Positions 6,239 through 16,814 of a DNA stretch of 64,000 bases are shown here, piece after piece. Under the pieces are notes generated by a model. That model saw nothing but the letters and a program-made list of their open reading frames with translations, was not told where the DNA came from and made no database searches. Within the stretch, counting starts at the first letter, position 1, and each line of letters opens with the position of its first letter. The position numbers were made by a program, and so were the translations under genes. The stretch is from Albidovulum aestuarii (lineage in GTDB: Bacteria; Pseudomonadota; Alphaproteobacteria; Rhodobacterales; Rhodobacteraceae): positions 124,001 through 188,000 of the forward strand of contig NZ_JASBQQ010000004.1 of the NCBI RefSeq assembly GCF_029961185.1. Direction: 5' to 3'.

Positions 6239-9200
6239 TCACCCCTGCAGCGTCCGCACCCCGATCCCCTCACCCCGTGCCTTGATCGCCTGCACGGCGG
6301 CGACGCTGCCGGCGGCGGTGGTGTAGTAGGGGATCTTGTCGTAGAGCGCGACGGCGCGGATCGAGCGGCTGTCCTCGATGGCCTGCTGCCCCTCGGTCGT
6401 GTTGAAGAGCAGCGCCACCTCGCCGTTCTTCAGCCGGTCGACGATGTGCAGCTTGCCCTCCTGCCTTCCCTCATAGACCTTGTTGACGGTCTCGGATGCG
6501 ATCCCGTTTTCGGCGAGGAACGACGCGGTGCCGCGGGTGGCGATGATGTCGAAGCCCATGGCGACGAGGTCGCGGGCGGCGGCGGCCATCTCGGGCGTCT
6601 TGTCCATGTCCTTGATCGAGATGAAGACGCGGCCCCCTTCGGGCAGGGTCGTGCCCGCGCCGAGCTGGGCCTTGAGGAAGGCCAAGGGGAAGGTCCGGTC
6701 CCAGCCCATCACCTCACCCGTGGAGCGCATTTCTGGGCCGAGGATCGTATCGACGCCGGGGAAGCGGGCGAAGGGCATGACGGCCTCTTTGACGCTGAAC
6801 CACGGCATGATCGGGTCGGCGAGCGTCATCGGATCGGCGTAGGGCAGGTCGGTATCGGGGCCGACGCCCGCGGGGTAGGGCGCGCGGAGCGGGAAGTTCG
6901 CCATCGGTTCGCCAGCCATGAGCCGCGCGGCGATGGAGGCGATGGCTGAGTCGGTGGCCTTGGCGACGAAGGGCACGGTGCGGCTGGCGCGAGGATTGAC
7001 CTCCAGCACGAAGATCTCGCCGTCCTTGATCGCGAACTGGACGTTCATCAGGCCCTTGACCTTGAGCGCGATGGCCATGGCCTCGGTCTGGCGCTTCAGT
7101 TCGGCGACGGTGTCGGCGGACAGCGAATGGGGCGGCAGGCAGCAGGCAGAGTCGCCGGAATGCACGCCCGCCTCTTCGATATGTTCCATGATGCCCGCGA
7201 CATGGACCGTGGTGCCGTCGCAGAGCGCGTCCACGTCCACCTCGATGGCGCCGGAGAGGTAGCTGTCGAGGAGGACGGGGTTCTTGCCCGAGACGTCGAC
7301 CGCATGGGTGATGTAGCGCTTGAGGTGGTCCATGTCGCGCACGATCTCCATCGCGCGGCCGCCGAGCACGTAGGAGGGGCGGATGACGAGCGGGAAGCCG
7401 ACGCGTTCGGCGATTTCAATGGCTTGCGCGTCGGACGAGGCGATTCCGTTGACCGGCTGCCTGAGGCCGAGGTCGTTCAGCAGTTTCTGGAACCGCTCGC
7501 GGTCCTCGGCAAGGTCGATGGCGTCGGGCGTGGTGCCGAGGATCGGGATGCCCTCGGCCTCCAAGGCGTTGGCGAGTTTCAGCGGCGTCTGGCCGCCGAA
7601 CTGGACGATGACGCCGTGAAGGGTGCCGTTCTGTTGTTCGACGCGGAGGATTTCGAGGACATGTTCCAGCGTCAGCGGTTCGAAATAGAGCCGGTCGGAG
7701 GTGTCGTAGTCAGTCGACACCGTCTCCGGGTTGCAGTTGATCATGATGGTTTCATAACCCGCATCGGTCAGCGCGAAGCAGGCATGACAGCAGCAATAGT
7801 CGAACTCGATCCCCTGGCCGATCCGGTTCGGGCCGCCGCCGAGGATGACGACCTTCTTCGCATCCGTCGGCCGCGCCTCGCATTCCACGTCGCCCATCGC
7901 GGGGGCCTCATAGGTGGAATACATGTAGGGCGTCTGGGCCTCGAACTCGGCGCCGCAGGTGTCGATGCGCTTGAAGACGGCTTTGACATTGGCGGCGAGG
8001 CGGGCCTTGCGCACCTCGGCCTCTTCCTTGCCGGTCAGCCTGGCGAGGCGGGCATCGGTGAAGCCCATCATCTTGAGCTTTCTGAGCCCGGCCTCATCGC
8101 TTGGCAGGCCTGCGGCCTTCACGCGCTCTTCGGCCTCCACGATCTCGCGGATGCGGGCGAGGAACCACGGGTCGAAGGCGGTGGCGTGCTGGATCTCGTC
8201 ATCGGTGAGGCCATGCCGCATGGCCTGGGCGATCAGCCGCATGCGGTCGGGGGTCTGGACGGAGATGGCCTTGATCACGGCGGCCTTGTCGGGGGCGCCT
8301 TCGATCCTGATCTCATCAAAGCCGGTCAGGCCGGTTTCCATCGAGGCGAGCGCCTTTTGCAGGGACTCGTGGATCGTGCGGCCGATGGCCATCGCCTCGC
8401 CCACCGATTTCATCGCTGTGGTAAGTTCGGCCTTCGATCCGGGGAATTTTTCAAACGCGAAGCGCGGGATCTTGGTGACGACATAGTCGATGGTGGGCTC
8501 GAAGGATGCGGGCGTAACCTTGGTGATGTCGTTGTCGAGCTCGTCGAGCGTGTAGCCCACGGCGAGCTTTGCGGCGATCTTGGCGATGGGGAAGCCGGTC
8601 GCCTTGGAGGCCAGCGCCGAGGAGCGCGAGACGCGCGGGTTCATCTCGATCACGACCATGCGGCCGTCTTTCGGGTTGATCGCCCACTGGACGTTCGAAC
8701 CGCCGGTTTCCACCCCGATCTCACGCAATACGGCGATCGAGCCGTTGCGCATGATCTGGTATTCCTTGTCGGTCAGCGTCAGGGCCGGGGCCACAGTGAT
8801 CGAGTCGCCGGTATGAACCCCCATCGGATCGACGTTTTCGATGGAGCAGACGATGATCGCGTTGTCCGCCTTGTCGCGGACGACCTCCATCTCATACTCC
8901 TTCCAGCCAAGGAGCGATTCGTCGACAAGGATCTGCGCCATGGGCGAGGCGTCGAGGCCCGAGCGGCAGATCGCCTCGTACTCGTCCCGGTTATAGGCGA
9001 CGCCGCCGCCGGTGCCGCCAAGGGTGAAGGCGGGGCGGATGATGGCGGGCAGGCCGATATGTTCCAAGGCTTCCATCGCCTCGGCGACGCCCGCGTTGAC
9101 GTCATACTTGCCGTTCGGCTTTTTCGGCGCGGCGATGATCGTGGCCTTGGGGTTTTCGATCCCCAGCCGGTCCATGGCCTCGCGGAACAATTTGCGGTCT

Positions 9201-9580
9201 TCCGCCATTTCGATGGCCTGCCGATTGGCTCCGATAAGCTCCACGTTGAACTTTTCCAACACGCCCATATCGGCCAGCGCCAGCGAGGTGTTCAAGCCCG
9301 TCTGACCGCCCATCGTCGGCAGGAGCGCGTCGGGGCGTTCCTTTTCGATGATCTTGGCGACGATTTCGGGGGTGATCGGCTCGATATAAGTGGCGTCGGC
9401 CATGCCGGGGTCGGTCATGATCGTGGCGGGGTTGGAGTTGACGAGGATGACCCGGTAGCCCTCTTCGCGGAGCGCCTTGCAGGCTTGCGCGCCGGAATAG
9501 TCGAACTCGCAGGCCTGACCGATGACGATGGGCCCTGCTCCGATGATCATGATCGACTTGATATCGGTTCTTTTCGGCAT
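6239..9580 (-). CDS. carB: Carbamoyl-phosphate synthase large subunit
   Basis: The 1113-residue subunit makes carbamoyl phosphate from bicarbonate, ammonia and two ATP for arginine and pyrimidine synthesis; glutamine-derived ammonia comes from CarA, which is not in this window. Two ATP-grasp halves are visible, each starting with a glycine-rich GxGPxxIGQ segment ([18 protein letters not shown] and [16 protein letters not shown]), and a C-terminal MGS-like allosteric domain follows (about residues 970-1113). The start is the ATG at 9580 giving MPKRTDIKS; the frame runs 7 codons further. Alphaproteobacterial CarB is usually slightly longer than the E. coli enzyme, as here. Confidence 0.97.
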   Translation of the reverse strand: MPKRTDIKSIMIIGAGPIVIGQACEFDYSGAQACKALREEGYRVILVNSNPATIMTDPGMADATYIEPITPEIVAKIIEKERPDALLPTMGGQTGLNTSLALADMGVLEKFNVELIGANRQAIEMAEDRKLFREAMDRLGIENPKATIIAAPKKPNGKYDVNAGVAEAMEALEHIGLPAIIRPAFTLGGTGGGVAYNRDEYEAICRSGLDASPMAQILVDESLLGWKEYEMEVVRDKADNAIIVCSIENVDPMGVHTGDSITVAPALTLTDKEYQIMRNGSIAVLREIGVETGGSNVQWAINPKDGRMVVIEMNPRVSRSSALASKATGFPIAKIAAKLAVGYTLDELDNDITKVTPASFEPTIDYVVTKIPRFAFEKFPGSKAELTTAMKSVGEAMAIGRTIHESLQKALASMETGLTGFDEIRIEGAPDKAAVIKAISVQTPDRMRLIAQAMRHGLTDDEIQHATAFDPWFLARIREIVEAEERVKAAGLPSDEAGLRKLKMMGFTDARLARLTGKEEAEVRKARLAANVKAVFKRIDTCGAEFEAQTPYMYSTYEAPAMGDVECEARPTDAKKVVILGGGPNRIGQGIEFDYCCCHACFALTDAGYETIMINCNPETVSTDYDTSDRLYFEPLTLEHVLEILRVEQQNGTLHGVIVQFGGQTPLKLANALEAEGIPILGTTPDAIDLAEDRERFQKLLNDLGLRQPVNGIASSDAQAIEIAERVGFPLVIRPSYVLGGRAMEIVRDMDHLKRYITHAVDVSGKNPVLLDSYLSGAIEVDVDALCDGTTVHVAGIMEHIEEAGVHSGDSACCLPPHSLSADTVAELKRQTEAMAIALKVKGLMNVQFAIKDGEIFVLEVNPRASRTVPFVAKATDSAIASIAARLMAGEPMANFPLRAPYPAGVGPDTDLPYADPMTLADPIMPWFSVKEAVMPFARFPGVDTILGPEMRSTGEVMGWDRTFPLAFLKAQLGAGTTLPEGGRVFISIKDMDKTPEMAAAARDLVAMGFDIIATRGTASFLAENGIASETVNKVYEGRQEGKLHIVDRLKNGEVALLFNTTEGQQAIEDSRSIRAVALYDKIPYYTTAAGSVAAVQAIKARGEGIGVRTLQG

Positions 9581-9649
9581 CGTCCCGGACCCCTCATGCA
9601 AATTGTCGGGGGTTATAGACAGAACCTGCCTGCGCGCAACCCCTGCCGA

Positions 9650-10930
9650 TCAGGTGCCGGACCGCTTTTGGCGAATGGCCGCATAGATGCAGCCGAGAAC
9701 GGCCAGCCACATCGCGGATGACAGCCAGACATAGTTTGCGACCGGCCAGGGAAGCAGCTTTATGTTGCTGAAGAAGATCCACGAGGTGAGAACAACGACG
9801 ATGGTGAGCACGGTCACTGCGCTTCGTGTCGGGACAAGTCCTGCGAGGCCGGGAAGCAGAAGCAGCGGCAACAGGAAATAGTGAAGCCAGCCGAGCGGCC
9901 CGAAGAGTGGCAGAATGATTCCCAGTGCCAGAAGACCAATGCCCAGCCGGATGCGTAGTGGCCAAGGCCGCAACACCGAGAGGAACAGCGCGATCAGCGC
10001 AAGTGCCGTGACAGATATGATCGGGGCCAACAGGCCTGGTGCATCGCGGATGACGACCACCGACATATCCTGTGGCAGCGGGTCCGTTAGACCCAAAACA
10101 GAAGCCAGAGCCAGAAGTGCAGCAAGCAGGGATGTGTTGACAGCGTTGAGAAGCACACTGCCGTTTACGTGATCCAGTGCGTTCAGAAAATCGACATGGG
10201 CCTGCGGTCCGGCGAGCTGAAGGCTGATCAGTCCGATCGTGAGGCCGGTTGCGATGAGCGCCCCGAGGGCCCGCCATTGACGTTCGACAAGCAACAGCAC
10301 GACGAACACTGCGGGCGTCAGCTTTATGGCTGCCGCGAGCGCCAGCATGGCTCCGGCGGTCACCAGACGGGTGGTGCCGGCGGCATGAACGGCGAACAGT
10401 ATCAGGAACGTGACCATTATGCTCGGCTGGTTGTGCCAGATCGCCAAGTAGCTGGGCATGCTGAGCGTCAGAATGGCCAGTCCGAAGATCGTCCAGATTG
10501 TCTGTGACCATGCAGCTGGTTTCACCAAGCGACCCGCGAGGTATACCGAGCCTGCAAGAAGCGGAAACTGAATCATGGCTGCGGCATTGGCGAAACCTTG
10601 CGGGCCAAGGATTGTGGTCAGCGGGGCAATCAGGGCGGCCCAGAGCGGGGGATAGACATACGGAAACGTCATCCTGTCGCCAATGCCGATGCGGTCCATC
10701 GCTGGCTGCCAGATATCGGCATAGCCGCCGAAGAAACCCGGCGGTGCCGCATAGATCAGTTCAGGCTCGCCATTCTGCCAAAGCCATCCCGCAATGTAGA
10801 GCGCCGACACGTCCTCTGCCCATTCCCCCCACCGGATCAAGATGACCGCGATTGTCCAGATGACGAGCAGGGTCAGGGAAAGCCGCTTATCGGTTTGAGC
10901 GGAAAGATCTGACAGAATGTTTGCGGGCAT
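9650..10930 (-). CDS. GT87-like polytopic membrane glycosyltransferase
   Basis: The product (about 426 residues from the ATG at 10930) has roughly ten hydrophobic helices and the layout of DUF2029/GT87 mannosyltransferases: an early periplasmic loop with GEWAEDVSALYIAGWLWQNG, then PYVYPPLWAAL. Such enzymes transfer a sugar from a polyprenyl-phosphate donor outside the membrane. The donor and acceptor here are unknown. The frame stays open to 10978 and the start is not certain. It lies between carB and aspS on the carB strand with a 69-bp gap, and may be co-transcribed with carB. Confidence 0.75.
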   Translation of the reverse strand: MPANILSDLSAQTDKRLSLTLLVIWTIAVILIRWGEWAEDVSALYIAGWLWQNGEPELIYAAPPGFFGGYADIWQPAMDRIGIGDRMTFPYVYPPLWAALIAPLTTILGPQGFANAAAMIQFPLLAGSVYLAGRLVKPAAWSQTIWTIFGLAILTLSMPSYLAIWHNQPSIMVTFLILFAVHAAGTTRLVTAGAMLALAAAIKLTPAVFVVLLLVERQWRALGALIATGLTIGLISLQLAGPQAHVDFLNALDHVNGSVLLNAVNTSLLAALLALASVLGLTDPLPQDMSVVVIRDAPGLLAPIISVTALALIALFLSVLRPWPLRIRLGIGLLALGIILPLFGPLGWLHYFLLPLLLLPGLAGLVPTRSAVTVLTIVVVLTSWIFFSNIKLLPWPVANYVWLSSAMWLAVLGCIYAAIRQKRSGT

Positions 10931-11054
10931 TCTTGTGATTATCTCTTTTTCTGACTGATCGTTCCGATCACCGCCCATGCTGCCCGGCCGATCACGCGAA
11001 GACTATTGTGAAGCCGCCGAGATGCCAAGGTGTCGCGATAGCGCCGCCCCGCCC

Positions 11055-11083
11055 TTGACTTCGTCCGCGCCAGAGGGTGTATC
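11055..11083 (+). promoter_or_regulatory. Candidate sigma-70 promoter of aspS
   Basis: TTGACT (11055-11060) is separated by 17 bp from TGTATC (11078-11083), 40 bp upstream of the aspS start. The -35 box is strong and the -10 box is weak. Confidence 0.45.
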
Positions 11084-11122
11084 GGCGCGGACCACGTTTT
11101 CGCCTCTTGAAAGGGGACGCTC

Positions 11123-12901
11123 ATGCACGCCTATCGCAGCCATACCTGCGCCGATCTGAACAAAAGCCATGCCGGTGAGACGGTCCGGCTGTCCGGCTGG
11201 GTGCACCGGGTGCGCGATCACGGTGGAGTGCTCTTTATCGACCTGCGCGACCATTACGGGATGACGCAGGTTCTGGCTGACAGCGACAGCCCGGCCTTTG
11301 GCGCGATCGAGAAGCTGAAGGCCGAGACGGTCGTGCGCATCGACGGGCGGGTGAAGGCGCGGGATGCGTCGCTTGTGAACCCGAAGATCCCGACGGGCGA
11401 GATCGAGGTCTATGTGACCGAGCTTGAGGTGCTGGGCCCGGCGGATGAACTGCCTTTGCCGGTCTTCGGCGAGCAGGAGTACCCGGAAGAGACACGCCTG
11501 ACCTACCGTTTCCTCGACCTGCGCCGCGAAAAGCTGCATCAGAACATGATGCTGCGCGCGAAGGTGATCAAGTCGATGCGCGACCGGATGTGGAACGCAG
11601 GCTTCACCGAGTTCCAGACACCGATCATCACCGCTTCCAGCCCTGAGGGCGCGCGCGACTTTCTCGTGCCCTCGCGGCTGCATCCGGGCAAGTTCTATGC
11701 CCTGCCGCAGGCGCCGCAGCAGTTCAAGCAGCTGATCATGGTGGCGGGCTTTGACCGCTATTTCCAGATTGCCCCCTGTTTCCGGGATGAGGACCCGCGC
11801 GCCGACCGGTCGCCCACGGATTTCTATCAGCTTGACCTTGAGATGTCGTTTGTCGAGCAGGAGGATGTGTTCCAGGCGATCCAGCCGGTCATTCAGGGCA
11901 TCTTCGAGGAATTCGGCGGCGGCCATAAGGTCGATGCGGTCTGGCCGCGGATTTCCTACGCGGATTCGGCGCTCTGGTACGGGACGGACAAGCCGGACCT
12001 GAGGAACCCGATCAAGATGCAGCGCGTCTCCGAGCATTTCGCCGGATCGGGGTTTGGCATTTTCGCGAAGCTTCTGGAGAACGAGGGCACCGAGATCCGC
12101 GCCATTCCGGCACCGGGGGGAGGCAGCCGCAAGTTCTGCGACCGGATGAATGCATTCGCGCAGAAGGAAGGTCTGCCCGGGATGGGTTATATCTTCTGGC
12201 GCGAGGCCGAGGACGGGTCGGGGTTGGAAGCGGCCGGGCCGATCGCCAAGAATATCGGGCCCGAGCGGACCGAGGCGATCCGCCAGCAGCTGAAGCTGAA
12301 CAAGGGCGATGCGGTCTTCTTCCTTGGCGGGCGTCCGGACCAGTTCGAGGCCGTCGCGGGCCGCGCGCGGGTCGAGATCGGGCGGGAGCTGGGGCTTACG
12401 GAAGAAAACGCCTTCCGCTTCGCCTGGATCGTCGATTTCCCGATGTATGAGAAGGACGACGAGGGCCGGATCGACTTCAGCCACAACCCCTTCTCGATGC
12501 CGCAGGGGGGGATGGAGGCGCTGTCGGGCGATCCCCTCAAGGTGCTCGGCTACCAGTACGACCTTGCCTGTAATGGCTATGAGCTGGTCTCCGGCGCGAT
12601 CCGGAACCACAAGCCCGAGATCATGTTCAAGGCCTTCGAGCTTGCAGGCTATGGCAAGGACGAGGTCGAGAAGCGTTTTGGCGGTATGGTCAAGGCATTC
12701 AAATACGGTGCGCCCCCGCATGGTGGCTGTGCCGCCGGTGTGGACCGCATCGTCATGCTTCTGGCCGACACCGCGAATATTCGCGAGGTCATCATGTTCC
12801 CGATGAACCAGCGCGCCGAGGATCTGATGATGGGCGCGCCGTCGGAGCCGATGAACGAACAGCTTCGCGAACTGCGGCTGAGGGTCATTCCGAAGGAGTG
12901 A
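11123..12901 (+). CDS. aspS: Aspartyl-tRNA synthetase
   Basis: The 592-residue class II synthetase charges tRNA with aspartate. The N-terminal OB domain ([11 protein letters not shown]), motif 2 ([20 protein letters not shown]) and motif 3 ([10 protein letters not shown]) are intact, and the bacterial GAD insert lies at about residues 290-420. Residue 33 is His in RDHGG, where the discriminating E. coli enzyme has Leu. From memory, His here is one determinant of non-discriminating AspRS, which also charges tRNA-Asn. ATG 11123 follows AAAGGGGAC. The 3' end overlaps the opposing LysR gene by 17 bp. Confidence 0.97.
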   Translation: MHAYRSHTCADLNKSHAGETVRLSGWVHRVRDHGGVLFIDLRDHYGMTQVLADSDSPAFGAIEKLKAETVVRIDGRVKARDASLVNPKIPTGEIEVYVTELEVLGPADELPLPVFGEQEYPEETRLTYRFLDLRREKLHQNMMLRAKVIKSMRDRMWNAGFTEFQTPIITASSPEGARDFLVPSRLHPGKFYALPQAPQQFKQLIMVAGFDRYFQIAPCFRDEDPRADRSPTDFYQLDLEMSFVEQEDVFQAIQPVIQGIFEEFGGGHKVDAVWPRISYADSALWYGTDKPDLRNPIKMQRVSEHFAGSGFGIFAKLLENEGTEIRAIPAPGGGSRKFCDRMNAFAQKEGLPGMGYIFWREAEDGSGLEAAGPIAKNIGPERTEAIRQQLKLNKGDAVFFLGGRPDQFEAVAGRARVEIGRELGLTEENAFRFAWIVDFPMYEKDDEGRIDFSHNPFSMPQGGMEALSGDPLKVLGYQYDLACNGYELVSGAIRNHKPEIMFKAFELAGYGKDEVEKRFGGMVKAFKYGAPPHGGCAAGVDRIVMLLADTANIREVIMFPMNQRAEDLMMGAPSEPMNEQLRELRLRVIPKE

Positions 12902-13844
12902 CGAGCCGCCCCGGTCCGGGGCTTTGGCTGTCGCGGATGTTCCATTTCGATCTGAAGCGCAGGTTCAGGTCCGACAGGAAATCCTCGAAGACCTTGAGCC
13001 GGCGGGGTTTTCGCCGGTGACGCGGGTGCACGATCTGCAAGGTAGGGCCTTCGGGGCGGAAGGCGTCGAGGACGCTGACAAGGCGGCCTGAGCGGATGTC
13101 GTCATAGACGAGATAGCTCGCGATTTGCAGGACGCCGCCGCCGCGCCGGGCGGCGGCCACTGCGGCCTCGGGGGATTCGAAGGCGAGGGGTCCCGGCACG
13201 GCGATGCGGACATCACTGCCGTTTTCGCGAAAGCGCCAGATGACGGGGCTGCCGGTTGCGGTGGAGATGGTGCGGATGCAGTCGTGCCCCGCTATGTCAG
13301 CCGGGAAAATCGGTGTTCCCCGCCGTTCCAGATAAGCGGGAGCGGCAACGGTGATCGCGGGCAAATGGCCCAGAGGCCGGGACACGACGTCAAGCTCGAC
13401 CATCGGGCCGACGACGACCGCAGCATCGAGCCGCAGGCCGACGAAGTCGGGCAGGTCAGAGCGCGAGAGAATTTCAAGCTCGATCCCGGGATGCTGCGCG
13501 ATGAAGCCCGGCAGGGCGGGCGCGACGATGAGACGTGTGATGCCCGGTGGTATCTGCACGCGAAGCAGGCCATGCGGGCTGCGTTCGGCGGCGCCGATCT
13601 CTTCCTCAAGCTCGGCAATATCCGCGAGGATGGCGCGGGCGCGTTCGACATAGTGATTGCCTTCCTCGGTCAGGCGGATCTTGCGCGTCGTGCGCTCCAG
13701 AAGCTGGACGCCCATATGGCGCTCAAGCTCTTTCACGATGCTTGACGCAGCCCCTCTGGCATACCCCAACTCATCGCTTGCAGCGGTCAGGCTGCCGCGC
13801 TCGGCCACCCGAATGAAAACGCGCATTGCGCGGACGTGGTCCAT
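12885..13844 (-). CDS. LysR-family transcriptional regulator
   Basis: The 319-residue protein has the N-terminal winged HTH of LysR proteins ([35 protein letters not shown], split over residues 7-41) followed by a ligand-binding domain to about residue 300. It is divergent from the hemerythrin-like gene at 13964. LysR genes usually control the divergent neighbour, so that gene is the most likely target. A LysR-type palindrome lies in the 119-bp gap. The effector is unknown. Its tail overlaps the aspS 3' end by 17 bp. Confidence 0.92.
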   Translation of the reverse strand: MDHVRAMRVFIRVAERGSLTAASDELGYARGAASSIVKELERHMGVQLLERTTRKIRLTEEGNHYVERARAILADIAELEEEIGAAERSPHGLLRVQIPPGITRLIVAPALPGFIAQHPGIELEILSRSDLPDFVGLRLDAAVVVGPMVELDVVSRPLGHLPAITVAAPAYLERRGTPIFPADIAGHDCIRTISTATGSPVIWRFRENGSDVRIAVPGPLAFESPEAAVAAARRGGGVLQIASYLVYDDIRSGRLVSVLDAFRPEGPTLQIVHPRHRRKPRRLKVFEDFLSDLNLRFRSKWNIRDSQSPGPGRLVTPSE

Positions 13845-13858
13845 AGATTGTCCGAAAT

Positions 13859-13873
13859 TTTCAGAGACTGAAA
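13859..13873. promoter_or_regulatory. Candidate LysR-box operator TTTCAG-AGA-CTGAAA
   Basis: A perfect 6-bp inverted repeat with a 3-bp spacer lies in the gap between the divergent LysR and hemerythrin-like genes, 15 bp from the LysR start codon. It contains the T-N11-A pattern (T13860, A13872) typical of LysR sites. Autoregulation combined with control of the neighbour is the usual arrangement. Confidence 0.5.
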
Positions 13874-13963
13874 CCGAGTTTGCTCCGTTTTTCGGGAAAT
13901 GGAAGCCGGATAATCAGGCGCCGTTGATCCCGGTGGGCCGGGGAAATCCTTCAGGAGACAATC

Positions 13964-14656
13964 ATGAACGCCGAAACGCAATTTGACACCAAGACCAATG
14001 TATCCAAGGACCTTTACTATGCAGTGCATAAGGGCATCCGCCTGGCCAATGCGCGTATGCTCGTCGCGCTGGGTCAGGCGGATGCCACCAACGAGGACGA
14101 GGTAAGGGATGTGCTGGACAAGCTGGCCGCGCATCTCGATCTGAGCCTGTCGCACCTGACCCATGAGAACCAGAAAATTCACGACGTGGTCGAGGCGCGG
14201 CTGCCCGGCGGTTCCGATCATGCCGCCGAGGATCACGACCACCACCTTGTCGGCTTTTCCGAGCTGCGTCGCCTTGCGAGGGAGGTGGAGCAGGCGGGCG
14301 GCGACCGCGCCGCGAAGCTGCGCCGACTTTATCAGCGGTTCGCACTCTTCATGGCTGACGATCTCACGCATATGCATGATGAAGAAACCGAGTTGATGCC
14401 GCTGATTGCCGCGCATTTCTCGCCCGAGGAGATAGACGGGATCGAGCATTCGATCGTGTCGGCTATTCCGCCAGCGAAGATGGTGGCCTTTGCCAAGTTC
14501 ATGCTGGGTGCCGCCTCCGGGTCCGAACGCGTGACGATGGTGACCGGCATGCGTCAGGCGATGCCCGAGGAGGTCTTCGAAGGATTGTTTGCCGCCATCA
14601 TGGGCGAACCCTGGCGGTTTGGCGATTGGGAACGGATGGAGCACGTGCTGTGCTGA
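13964..14656 (+). CDS. Hemerythrin-domain protein
   Basis: The 230-residue protein is helical and rich in likely metal ligands: His22, the SHLTHENQ segment with His64, His67 and Glu68, His73, a His/Asp cluster at residues 86-94 (DHAAEDHDHH), and HMHDEE at 136-141. This fits a four-helix hemerythrin fold with a di-iron site, used for binding O2, NO or iron. The C-terminal 60 residues lie outside the core domain. ATG 13964 follows AGGAGACA. The substrate and role are unknown; the divergent LysR gene is the likely regulator. Confidence 0.8.
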   Translation: MNAETQFDTKTNVSKDLYYAVHKGIRLANARMLVALGQADATNEDEVRDVLDKLAAHLDLSLSHLTHENQKIHDVVEARLPGGSDHAAEDHDHHLVGFSELRRLAREVEQAGGDRAAKLRRLYQRFALFMADDLTHMHDEETELMPLIAAHFSPEEIDGIEHSIVSAIPPAKMVAFAKFMLGAASGSERVTMVTGMRQAMPEEVFEGLFAAIMGEPWRFGDWERMEHVLC

Positions 14657-14715
14657 GTGCGGAATTCAGCTTCTGTGCCGGCTGCCCGCGCCGGGTGTCT
14701 GGTCAGTGCCCGGCC

Positions 14716-14734
14716 CGTCCGGATCGCCCGGACG
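14716..14734. repeat. 7-bp stem hairpin after the hemerythrin-like gene
   Basis: CGTCCGG and CCGGACG pair perfectly around ATCGC, upstream of the stronger terminator at 14758. It may help terminate the hemerythrin transcript. Confidence 0.4.
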
Positions 14735-14757
14735 GACCTGATCCCGGCCACTGAAAA

Positions 14758-14799
14758 CAAAAAGGCCGCGCCTGGGTGGCACCAGCGCGGTTTTTTTTT
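14758..14799. terminator. Bidirectional intrinsic terminator
   Basis: A GC stem (CCGCGCCTGG against CCAGCGCGG with one bulged C) is followed by nine T on the plus strand and preceded by an A-rich tract that becomes a T-rich tract on the minus strand. It serves the hemerythrin gene and the small gene at 14819-14947. Confidence 0.85.
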
Positions 14800-14818
14800 G
14801 ACGGCGTTAAAGAAGCGT

Positions 14819-14947
14819 TCAGAAAGCCGAAGCCGCCGTGGCGGCGATCGAGAAGGTCAGAGACAGGCACCCGATTGTAAACACCGTCCAATGGGCGGCC
14901 CGGGTCAGTTTCTCGCTTGTCGCGATCTGAATCAGTCTGTCAGCCAT
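14819..14947 (-). CDS. 42-residue single-span membrane protein, unknown
   Basis: The frame MADRLIQIATSEKL... starts at the ATG at 14947 after GAGGGGATG and has a polar N-terminus (residues 1-19) and one hydrophobic helix (about residues 20-42) that ends at the C-terminus. The strong ribosome site and the intrinsic terminator 20 bp after the stop suggest a real gene. No family is recognised. It could be a small stress or regulatory membrane peptide. Confidence 0.55.
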   Translation of the reverse strand: MADRLIQIATSEKLTRAAHWTVFTIGCLSLTFSIAATAASAF

Positions 14948-15206
14948 TGTCCTGCATCCCCTCGCAGTTTTGCCTAGCGTTGATTGTGCGGCCAATTGGG
15001 GCGGGAATAGGGTCGAACCGGGTCGCCGGGTGGGCAATTCCGGACCATTTTGTCGACCTGACCGGCGCGGCGTGGTTCCGTTTAGCAGTGCTTGGCCCGC
15101 ACCCTCGGGTCGGAATGGGCGTATTGCCGTACGATTTCCTACACTTGGAGTTTCCCCGCTGCTCCGAAACCCGGTACGGTTCAAGGGAATGCGAAAAGGG
15201 GGCAGA

Positions 15207-15920
15207 ATGACCGAGATGCGAGAGTTCGGTGACGCGGTGCCGGGCTGGCAGCCACGGCCACGACCTGACTGGCAGGTTGCACAGGGGCGGTTCGTGCGCG
15301 TCGAGCTGTTCGATCCGGGCCGCCATAGCGAAGATCTCTTCGCGGTAAACAGTGCGGATGCCCGGATATGGGACTATCTGCCCTATGGGCCGTTCGACGA
15401 CATTGCAGCCTACCGGACCTGGGCCGAGGCGATGGCGGGCAAGCCGGACCCGAGATTCTATGCCTTGGTCGACCTCGCGACGGGCTGTGCCGGAGGCGTT
15501 GCAAGCTATCTGCGCATTGAACCGGCTATGGGGTCGATAGAGGTCGGCCATATCAATCTGGCCCCGGTTCTGCAGCGAACACCCGCCGCGACCGAGGCGA
15601 TGTTTCTGATGATGCGCTGGGCCTTTGATGCCGGGTATCGTCGGTTCGAGTGGAAATGCGATGCGCTGAACCTTGGGTCGATGCGTGCCGCGCGGCGGCT
15701 GGGGCTCAGTTATGAAGGGACGTTCCGGCAGGCGGCGGTTGTGAAAGGGCGCAATCGCGACACGGCCTGGTTTGCGGCAATCGACAAGGATTGGCCCGCG
15801 CTGAAAGCGGCCTTTGAAACATGGCTGGCACCGGAGAATTTCGACGCGAACGGACGGCAGGTGCGGCGGCTCGGCGAACTGACAGGCCCGCTTCTGGCGA
15901 CTGCGCCCGGAATGGGGTGA
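15207..15920 (+). CDS. GNAT N-acetyltransferase, RimJ/RimL-like
   Basis: The 237-residue protein is a GCN5-related acetyltransferase of the RimJ/RimL ribosomal-alanine type. The stretch RRFEWKCDALNLGSMRAARRLGLSYEGTFRQ near residues 147-177 is the usual C-terminal motif of this branch, which forms strand 5 and the acetyl-CoA helix. The substrate is unknown. The ATG at 15207 follows AAGGGGGC; an in-frame ATG at 15189 and the longer frame from 14970 are less likely. It converges with the response-regulator gene. Confidence 0.85.
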   Translation: MTEMREFGDAVPGWQPRPRPDWQVAQGRFVRVELFDPGRHSEDLFAVNSADARIWDYLPYGPFDDIAAYRTWAEAMAGKPDPRFYALVDLATGCAGGVASYLRIEPAMGSIEVGHINLAPVLQRTPAATEAMFLMMRWAFDAGYRRFEWKCDALNLGSMRAARRLGLSYEGTFRQAAVVKGRNRDTAWFAAIDKDWPALKAAFETWLAPENFDANGRQVRRLGELTGPLLATAPGMG

Positions 15921-15941
15921 ACCGGCCTGCTGGCGGTTCGC

Positions 15942-16661
15942 TCAGAAGGCCATGCCACCGGCGAGCCTTTCGCGCACCAGATGGTTGATCCGCGACAGAG
16001 GATCGCCCGTTGCGCGTCCTGCGCGACGGTCGCGGGCCAGCGCCTCGGCTGCGGCCTGAAGCGGGGCGTCATGGGCCGAACGTGCGATGCCGGAGAGGAA
16101 TTGCGCCACGTAGTCCAGCTGTTCGCCATCCGCCTCATGTCCGAGAAGGTCGGCAATATGGGCCAGATCGTCCCGCAGGGCCAGCGGATCGGGCGTGATG
16201 CGGTCGCCATCGGCGCCACAGGCCAGAACCGGCCTTGTTTCCGAAGGCAGGACGCCGAGCACCATGGACTGGAAGGCCAGAAGGCTTTCGATCGGCTTGG
16301 CGAGAAATCCATCCGCCCCTGCCTCCAGCGCGGCCCCTTCCGCCGTCGTGTCGCCGGACATCGCAAGAAGCGCCGGAACACGGGGAACGTGGTACGCAAG
16401 GTCGCGGATCAGGTCGAGTCCGGACCCATCGGGCAGGCCAAGGTCGATCATGACAACGGTCGGACGGTAGGTGCGCAGATGCCGCCGGGCCGAGCGCAGG
16501 CAATCCGCCCGCCGGAGCCTAGCCCCCGACCGCAGGCACATGAGCCGCATCGCCTCGCAGGCAAATCGGCTGTCTTCGACCACCAGAAAGGTCAGGCCCT
16601 GGAACGGGCGCGCCGGGGTCGGGTGCCGCGTCGCGATGAAATCGGTGAGTTCGTCCGCCAT
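15942..16661 (-). CDS. Response-regulator receiver protein with unknown C-terminus
   Basis: The 239-residue protein has a receiver domain (about residues 22-140) with acidic Glu29/Asp30, phospho-acceptor Asp73 in MIDLGLPDGSG, Ser102 and Lys122 in FLAKP. The C-terminal 100 residues show no DNA-binding motif. They are helical and could be an Hpt-like or dimerisation region. No histidine kinase is adjacent, so the partner is elsewhere. ATG 16661 follows GGGAGGCGG. Confidence 0.85.
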   Translation of the reverse strand: MADELTDFIATRHPTPARPFQGLTFLVVEDSRFACEAMRLMCLRSGARLRRADCLRSARRHLRTYRPTVVMIDLGLPDGSGLDLIRDLAYHVPRVPALLAMSGDTTAEGAALEAGADGFLAKPIESLLAFQSMVLGVLPSETRPVLACGADGDRITPDPLALRDDLAHIADLLGHEADGEQLDYVAQFLSGIARSAHDAPLQAAAEALARDRRAGRATGDPLSRINHLVRERLAGGMAF

Positions 16662-16814
16662 CTGCCGCCTCCCATGTCGCGGTGACTGTTCCCGCAGTAA
16701 GACAGGCTTTGCCTAACGGGCGGTAAATTGCCGCTATGCCACCCATGGCGGCTTGCCTGACCGCGTTCCGCGCCCCATAAGGCGGCAGGAAAGACTGTCT
16801 GACCGGAGACCCCC

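Noticed and set aside
7127-9721. Very long open frame (864 codons) antisense to carB
   Set aside because: High-GC coding DNA keeps antisense frames open; carB is unambiguous on the other strand and this frame resembles no protein family.
11003-12721. Long antisense frame opposite aspS
   Set aside because: It is a shadow of the aspS codon pattern and has no ribosome site or recognisable domain.
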